From Paracentrotus lividus (Eukaryota > Echinodermata > Echinoidea > Camarodonta > Echinidae): a stretch of DNA of 64,000 nucleotides. Where the stretch lies: contig CALNVZ010000218.1 of NCBI GenBank assembly GCA_940671915.1, positions 39,602,299 through 39,666,298 on the forward strand, given 5' to 3'. The position numbers and the translations under genes are program-made. Numbering within the stretch: position 1 is the stretch's first letter; each line of letters begins with the position of its first letter. The notes beneath the pieces were generated by a model. It ran no database searches. It saw nothing but the letters and a program-made list of their open reading frames with translations, and was not told the origin of the DNA. Below, in pieces: positions 58,441 to 64,000 of the stretch.

Positions 58441-61221
58441 CTGTAATGAAAATAAAGAACAGGTTGAACTATTTTATCCATTTTCAGGCTTCTTTATGAA
58501 ACTGTTCAATCAACATTAACATCCATCATTAATATGTGCCTACAGGTAAATTATACATGTACATTTTGTTATCAAGTCAACAAAATTTGAAAAAAATTAT
58601 CGTAAAATGGTTAAAAGCCAATTTCTACCTTCTTTAGGTTAAGCCATTATCACATAGTACAACAAAAATTATTTTCAAACAATACCTTTTTTCATCTGAA
58701 AATGGTGCCGTTTTGATTTTATGTTAATATACTTATCTTTATATTTTAGCAACTTCAATTATGCAATACCATGAAATTTTTTTTTTTTTTATTTTTTCAA
58801 ACTTAATTTACACACATGAAGAGCTCTGTTAATTATTGTTCACCCAAATGAGTTTCTATGCAATATTGCTCTTATCACAACAGTTTCAGAATACAAACTT
58901 TCATACTATTATCTTCACATATATAGGCCGTTTTAGCCTTGCAATATTATGCGATATTCCACTGTCAAATATACATTACTATATACTGTTTTTCACAGTT
59001 AATGCCTTTTGAATAATGGTCATGAGAGAGTAATAATGATATTGGATGGCTTTACTTCATGGGATACGAACATATTCCACTTGTTAGGGCCAATATTGCA
59101 CTCATCTTTGATTCGTGCAATAATGGACCTATCTTGTGGAATATTTCTGGTATCCCATTCTGAGCCATCCAATATAATATAATTAACTGGTAATGAATTA
59201 AAATAGTAAACAAAACCTTTCTTAGATCTCCCAAACATATAACCCATATTCTAAGTGTATTAATTTCCATACCTGTCTCATTGCTTCCCTGAGTGGCGTA
59301 GTGGGTCCAATTATCAACAAATCATCTAGGCTACCTGTATCAACACACATATTTACATTCAATAATGATTTCATTCTTAAAATGCTTTTAAATAGAAAGT
59401 TCATAGCATATCACTTCCCTAAGCATTGGGTACAATACAATAACACACTTACAGTGCACAATCTCCTCTCCCTAAGGGGCATTTTATCTGATCACCTGTA
59501 AGGCACAGATATGATAATCCATTTAGTGTAGATTCAGATGAAATGAGTATAGCCTAACTGGAAATTACACAAAGTGGTAAATGGGCTTAGTGGCAATGAG
59601 ACCAAATGGTTAATAGACAAACTGGCTATAGATGAAGAGTGACAAGACCAAGTGGGATAGGACTTCATGAACATCAGACCAATTTGTTGTAGAACAAGTA
59701 ACAATGCATCATTCTTACCTGTATTTGACTTTGTGCTGTTTTTCATCATACTACCAAGTTCCATCCCAAGCCCAGGACTCAACGTGATCCGATCTCTCAT
59801 AGGAACATGAAGCAAACCATCAGAATTCCTACGACCTACATCGTCTACCGGCTTCCTCCCGTTAGTCTTGGTTGCCTTGGTAACAGGTGTATCGATGCTA
59901 GGAGTTGATTTAGATCTTCTCAAGCAGTAAGTGAAGAGTATCATCATGATAATCACCTCACATAACATCAAAAAGAGATGCCTCTCCACAACCTTGAAAG
60001 ATTAGTAATAATTGATACACGGCATCAAAAGTATAATCAACTTTGAGAGTCTCATATTGAAAATGCATAACTTATATGAACTTAATCTTTATGTCCAGTG
60101 ATATGAAATTTATTCCTGTCCTGGATGATTGAGCTCTAAGGCTCTTATTAACCTGTTTTAATAATAGCACAACAAATTGAGCGGTCCTACACTAGCCTGA
60201 AACCTAAGCCTGATTGCACCATGCACACTAGTCTGTGCAAGCTCCAGCTGATGTAGCATAAACTTCATGCTTCAACCAACTGAGAGCACCACCTATGGTT
60301 TCTTGCTTCTCCTAGTAGAGGTGTTATATCAGAAAGAGTGACAAATTATTAAACTTATTGGCCCGAATTCACAAAGGTGGATTCTGCAAATTCCATGGTT
60401 TCAACCCTGGGTTTAACCTAGGGTTGGACCTAGGATTTTCATTTTGGTATACAAAAAGGTGGACTCTACTGAATCCACAAATCCACAGTGTCATAATACG
60501 TCATAATTTGGGTCAACTGTTGGTGAATCATAAACTGATGGATCCATGGAGCCGTCGATTAAAAAACCCACGGATCCACGGATCCGTGGGTTTTGTAGAA
60601 TCCACCTTTGTGAATTCGGGCCAAAATGTATATCTAGAAGAGGAGGATAAAGCATACCTCTCGCATTATTCCTTCTGTTCTCAATGTCACATTCACTAGA
60701 TCTGTTGTCATTTTCTCCAATTTTTCTTCAAGGCGCTGAATAAGTTCTGCCTGCTGCTGTCTCTGTAATCACAATAATATTTTATTGTAAAAGATATGCA
60801 CTATAATTACAATGTCCTCCGTGATAAAACAATCTATGTTCATGCAATAAAATTACATTTAATAAAAGAGAAATGTGTACAACAAATAGTTTGGGTATGC
60901 TGTTCACCAGTGGACTGTTTAAGTGACTACAAATAAATTTTTAAAAAGCTAAAAAAGCCGAGAAGAGCTATTAAAAAGAATTAAGAAAAATAATAAAAGA
61001 AGAAAGAAAGCTCATCAAAGGTAAAAATAAGCTGAAAATCAAACCCCAAAGTTGAAATCAGCTAAACAGCTGTCCTCTCCTACCCGCGGTTGATACATTA
61101 AAGTTTCATTGCCTATCACAGAATCTCCATACCATTACTGATTACAAGTTTTTAAAATATTAAGGTCCCATTGCAAATTGGAGGATCTCTATTTTATAGG
61201 TAATCACAGCTTTTTTCAATT

Positions 61222-61260
<39 letters not shown>

Positions 61261-63700
61261 GGGGGGGGGGGGTATTCATTGCCTAATTTTTTTGTTTTCA
61301 CAGAGACACATTTTTTCTGCTTTCCTTCTCTTCAATAAAGGGTCATTTCCCCTTAAATACCATTTAATCTAATTTGAAATTAGTTTGTACCACCCTCACA
61401 TAATAATTCAAATTTTTAACATTGATCTTGAAATACATGTATGTGTATATTCTGACAAGTATTACTCGACATGTCAACTAACATCAGAATTTACTTATTA
61501 CTTTACTTATACTTATAATAGTACTTTAAAAACAATTTATGTTATATCATCTGCATCCTCATATGACTTTCACGTTCTATGTTCTATATTTTTGTAAACT
61601 TGTTACTATATGTTTTATGTACTATTTATTGTTTCTTTGGGTTCCATTTGTATCTGTGTAATTATTACCTCAGTATTGTATCTGAATGTCATGCCAACTA
61701 ACTGTATTTCTTGAAAGGACAAATAAAATGATGAATCTGAATTAAGATCAGCAATTGACTTACAACTTCTTGAGCATTTTGAGCATTTTCTTGCACAGTC
61801 TTCAGCTTGGTATTAAAAGCCTTCTGCATTTCATCCATCTGCTTACGATACCTGCATCAAAATAACAATAACATCAATATCCTTTGAAGGTTTCACTGGA
61901 GGTAGAACAACTAGCAGTAGAAGGTTTCACGGTGCATCACATATTCTTTCTTGAATAACATCAATGATCAGACTATGAATATAAGTTGTGCTTTGAAATG
62001 TAAGAGCATGCTCATGAGCTGGGTATATAAAAGTTGAAAAGTTCTCTTTTAGAATGCCATCATATTCATAAACAATGGTAGATGGTTAAAATAGGGGAGG
62101 GGCAAAGTCCCCCCCCCCAAAAAAAAATGGAAAATGGGGGAGGGGCAAAGCCAAAATGATAATTTATCACAAATTACATTGCCCTTTGATATTTCTTTTT
62201 AAAAAAATAACATTAAATCAGTAGGAAATCTGCAAATTTCAATAGCTTAACATTTACAACCCCTCAGCTATTCACTAAAACATGCACAGTCATTAAAACT
62301 AGAATTGACCAGATTAAAAAAGTGTATTCATTAATCAAATCATTCAGAAAAGTAAGATATTCAGGATGATTCTTTCTGCATTTTCTTTCAATTACCACTT
62401 TTATAAAAAAAAATAACTAAATTTCAGAGTGAACTTCATCTGTAGATTCTTAATAAAAAGTTACCTTTGGCTGAGTTCCTCCAGGTACAAGCCACTGAGT
62501 GACATGTTGATCTCTAATGTCTTGATACGATTGTTGAGCCTCATGAGAACAGATTCCTTCTGGATGCCATGAGGAAGCGGCCCTAACCCTGACAGACTGG
62601 ATGCACTTGGTGAGAATGACCCATTACTGACCTCCACTGTCTTATTGGTATCAACTATAGAGGGCGCTTTCTCAGTGACTGTGTTTGGTGATGACACCTT
62701 GGTTGATCTGTTCATCTCCTCTAGAGGTTCTTGTACTTTGGTTGAAATGGTTTTACTTGCAGCATTGTCTTCTTTGGTATCGGTTGTGATTTGAGGAATT
62801 TTATCCTTGAGTTGATCAGATGCATTTCCATTAAGTTCTGCTTCTACTACAGCTGGACTTGGTGAACTTTTGTCTCCTTGAGCAGCATTTGCTATAGCAT
62901 TGTCCTTCTCAGAAACCTTTTCTGCAGGTTTCACCACTTCCTCCGTTTTGGGTTGTTTAATAGTTTGCATTGGAGGAACAAGAGCATCTTTGGATTTGTC
63001 TGTGGTTGTTGGTTCGGTAGCCGTTTCAACGGGATGAACATCCATACTCTCACTTGCTTCTTGTGTGTCTTTATCTGTGGGAGAATCAACTGTAGGTGGA
63101 GGTGGGACAGGTACAACACTAACTTCACTCTCTTGTACTTCCTTGTGAGAGGGTTCACTTTGACCTTTGACATCATCAATAACATCGTGTGTTTGTTCTA
63201 TTGGTGTGCGCAGTATCAGTTCTTCACTGCTCCTCGTAGCCACTATGTCAGATGGTAGAATCTTGCTCGGCATTGCAGCATCTAAGGAAGCTTTGGTGGA
63301 TATAATAAGCATAGGAGGAGAACTGGTTTTTATCCTCTCTTCACCTCCGTAGTAGCTTTCAGCCGGAGTAGGTTCTAAGATAATAGACGTCTGTATACTG
63401 CCCTCTATAGTTGCCTGTGTATCATCCATCTCGGTCTGGATGACTTTAATGTGCTTGGTAGTCTCATCTGCAGTCTCTTCATCTGATTTTGCAGGCTTGG
63501 AGCCACGTTTCATTGCCTTGCAGCAGATGAGAATAGAACCAGCAGTCTGGGCAAAGAGACTAAGGCAGCAATGCTGGGAGGTGATGGAGTAGTTCTCCTG
63601 ATAGCAAACGTCTTGGCCATTGCATTTGTCATTGTGTGTGTCATTGTAGTCACTAGAACCTTGAAAGTCAGCATCATCCGGTATGTCATCTGGTAGGCTC
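57962..63700 (-). CDS. SUCO-like: SUCO / SLP1-family SUN-domain membrane protein (3' half)
   Basis: SUCO (Opt/C1orf9) is an ER or nuclear-envelope membrane protein with a luminal SUN domain, a coiled coil and a C-terminal membrane segment. The visible exons on the minus strand are 63700-62465, 61851-61764, 60762-60658, 59992-59719, 59334-59273 and 58440-57962, with all phases agreeing. The diagnostic block is [20 protein letters not shown], then YLEELSQR and [13 protein letters not shown], which matches vertebrate SUCO almost residue for residue. A coiled coil ([17 protein letters not shown]) and a hydrophobic segment ([19 protein letters not shown]) followed by basic residues come next, as in the family. 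The SUN domain must lie right of the window. The last exon has frame breaks. Confidence 0.9.
59273..59334 (-). CDS. SUCO-like: SUCO-like exon ([20 protein letters not shown])
   Basis: Acceptor gatacag, donor gtatgg. Completes a Gly codon, then 20 codons, phase 0. Position and the DLLII.GP pattern parallel DLYIVEP of vertebrate SUCO. Confidence 0.8.
59575..59700. repeat. GTCTAAT-motif array (reverse units only)
   Basis: agaccaaatgg/agacgaa-like units in a SUCO intron. Confidence 0.6.
59719..59992 (-). CDS. SUCO-like: SUCO-like exon (transmembrane segment)
   Basis: Acceptor tttcaag, donor gtaaga. [20 protein letters not shown], then TYCLRRSKS: one membrane helix with a basic stop. A Ser/Thr/Lys-rich cytosolic stretch follows, ending at phase 1. 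Confidence 0.9.
60357..60628. mobile_element. MITE with GGCCCGAATTCACAAAGGTGG termini
   Basis: Left ggcccgaattcacaaaggtg and right cacctttgtgaattcgggcc are perfect inverted ends. The body has palindromic ccacggatcc words and no transposase. It lies in a SUCO intron 30 bases from the next exon. Confidence 0.9.
60658..60762 (-). CDS. SUCO-like: SUCO-like exon (second coiled-coil part)
   Basis: Acceptor gattacag, donor gtatgc. [20 protein letters not shown], then [12 protein letters not shown]. Confidence 0.9.
61225..61273. repeat. T(33)G(13) homopolymer block
   Basis: A T run followed directly by a G run in a SUCO intron. Confidence 0.95.
61545..61742. mobile_element. Possible 3' end of a retroelement
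   Basis: A 3'-UTR-like stretch ending ttgaaaggacaaataaaatg and gatgaatctgaatt, with a polyadenylation-type aataaa. No coding part recognised. Confidence 0.35.
61764..61851 (-). CDS. SUCO-like: SUCO-like exon ([13 protein letters not shown])
   Basis: Acceptor gatgcag, donor gtaagt. [20 protein letters not shown] plus ENAQNAQEV, the conserved coiled coil of the family. Confidence 0.93.
61885..61955. repeat. Fragment of the GAAGGTTTCACGGTGCA foldback family
   Basis: gaaggtttcactggaggtag and gaaggtttcacggtgcatca in tandem match the outer part of 26880-27105. Confidence 0.7.
62465..63700 (-). CDS. SUCO-like: SUCO-like large exon (Ser/Thr/Glu-rich region, start of coiled coil)
   Basis: Acceptor aattgatag, donor gtaact. 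It continues a split Arg codon, then [21 protein letters not shown] Cys-containing stretch ([19 protein letters not shown]) and ~300 residues of low-complexity acidic, Ser/Thr/Pro-rich sequence follow. Ends with the conserved [20 protein letters not shown]. Confidence 0.9.
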
Positions 63701-63789
63701 CTATCAATTAAAGATAAACAAGTAATTAAAATGAGTCTGCTGAGGGTTGATAGACCTGGGCCCCGTAACATAAAGAAAAGTTAGCAATC

Positions 63790-63890
63790 AATCGCAAACT
63801 TTCAATCAGTCGCTAATAGCGATTGATCGCTAAAATCCGTAACACAAGGGCCCCCTGCGATCAATCGCTATTAGCGATTGATCGGTAATT
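63790..63890. repeat. Paired GCGATCAATCGCTA palindromes
   Basis: Two imperfect palindromes (about 63809-63832 and 63858-63883) with arms cgatcaatcgct / agcgattgatcg flank gggcccc. This probably marks one end of another hairpin element in the SUCO intron. Confidence 0.6.
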
Positions 63891-64000
63891 ATTTCTTTTT
63901 GCAAAAACGACTGGTGCATGAGCCTATTGATTTTTGACTGTGCAGCGATTCCCCGCTGAAAGTTTGTTTACAATCCAGTCCCAGAATCAAACGTAAGTAC

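Noticed and set aside
60358-60699. 113-residue plus-strand ORF
   Set aside because: It mostly translates a MITE and its inverted repeat, antisense to a SUCO intron and exon.
62878-63258. 126-residue plus-strand ORF
   Set aside because: Shadow of the SUCO large exon on the opposite strand.

Overview
The window looks like nuclear genomic DNA of a marine invertebrate deuterostome, most likely a sea urchin. The genes are split by GT-AG introns, the intergenic and intronic DNA is AT-rich, and it is packed with short inverted-repeat (MITE-like) elements, a tRNA-type SINE and non-LTR retrotransposon fragments. No bacterial-style gene organisation is present. The species is an inference from repeat style and gene content; no taxonomic search was possible. 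A run of 25 N at 37442-37466 shows a draft scaffold, and several exons carry single-base frame breaks, so base-level errors must be kept in mind.

Four protein-coding genes can be built from exon homology and phase-compatible splice sites. (1) A LanC-like gene closest to LANCL3, plus strand, about 194-6492; its 5' exons lie left of the window and its last exon has four frame changes. (2) A complete PTB-domain adaptor of the ARH/LDLRAP1 type, plus strand, 17229-30786, nine exons, about 304 residues against about 308 in the human protein. (3) A MIF/D-dopachrome tautomerase family gene, minus strand, 42093-39584, three coding exons, with an intron after codon 36 as in vertebrate MIF. (4) The 3' half of a SUCO (SUN domain-containing ossification factor) gene, minus strand, 63700-57962; its SUN-domain exons lie to the right.

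Layout: 1-6.5 kb LANCL3-like gene, with a truncated non-LTR element and a mirrored repeat array in intron 3; 6.5-17.2 kb intergenic, with several hairpin elements; 17.2-30.8 kb ARH-like gene, whose large intron 6 holds a minisatellite made of copies of the next exon's 3' splice site; 30.8-39.1 kb repeats, including a SINE; 39.1-43.3 kb MIF-like gene surrounded by partial exon copies; 43.3-57.9 kb repeats, including a GA minisatellite, a ~980-bp tandem duplication and a ~4.6-kb foldback element; 58-64 kb SUCO.

The four genes have no evident functional link (zinc-binding LanC-like protein, clathrin adaptor, tautomerase/cytokine-like protein, ER/nuclear-envelope membrane protein). The most striking feature is structural: three of the four genes carry diverged partial tandem copies of their own exons beside the functional exon, and one intron carries about a dozen decoy acceptor sites.
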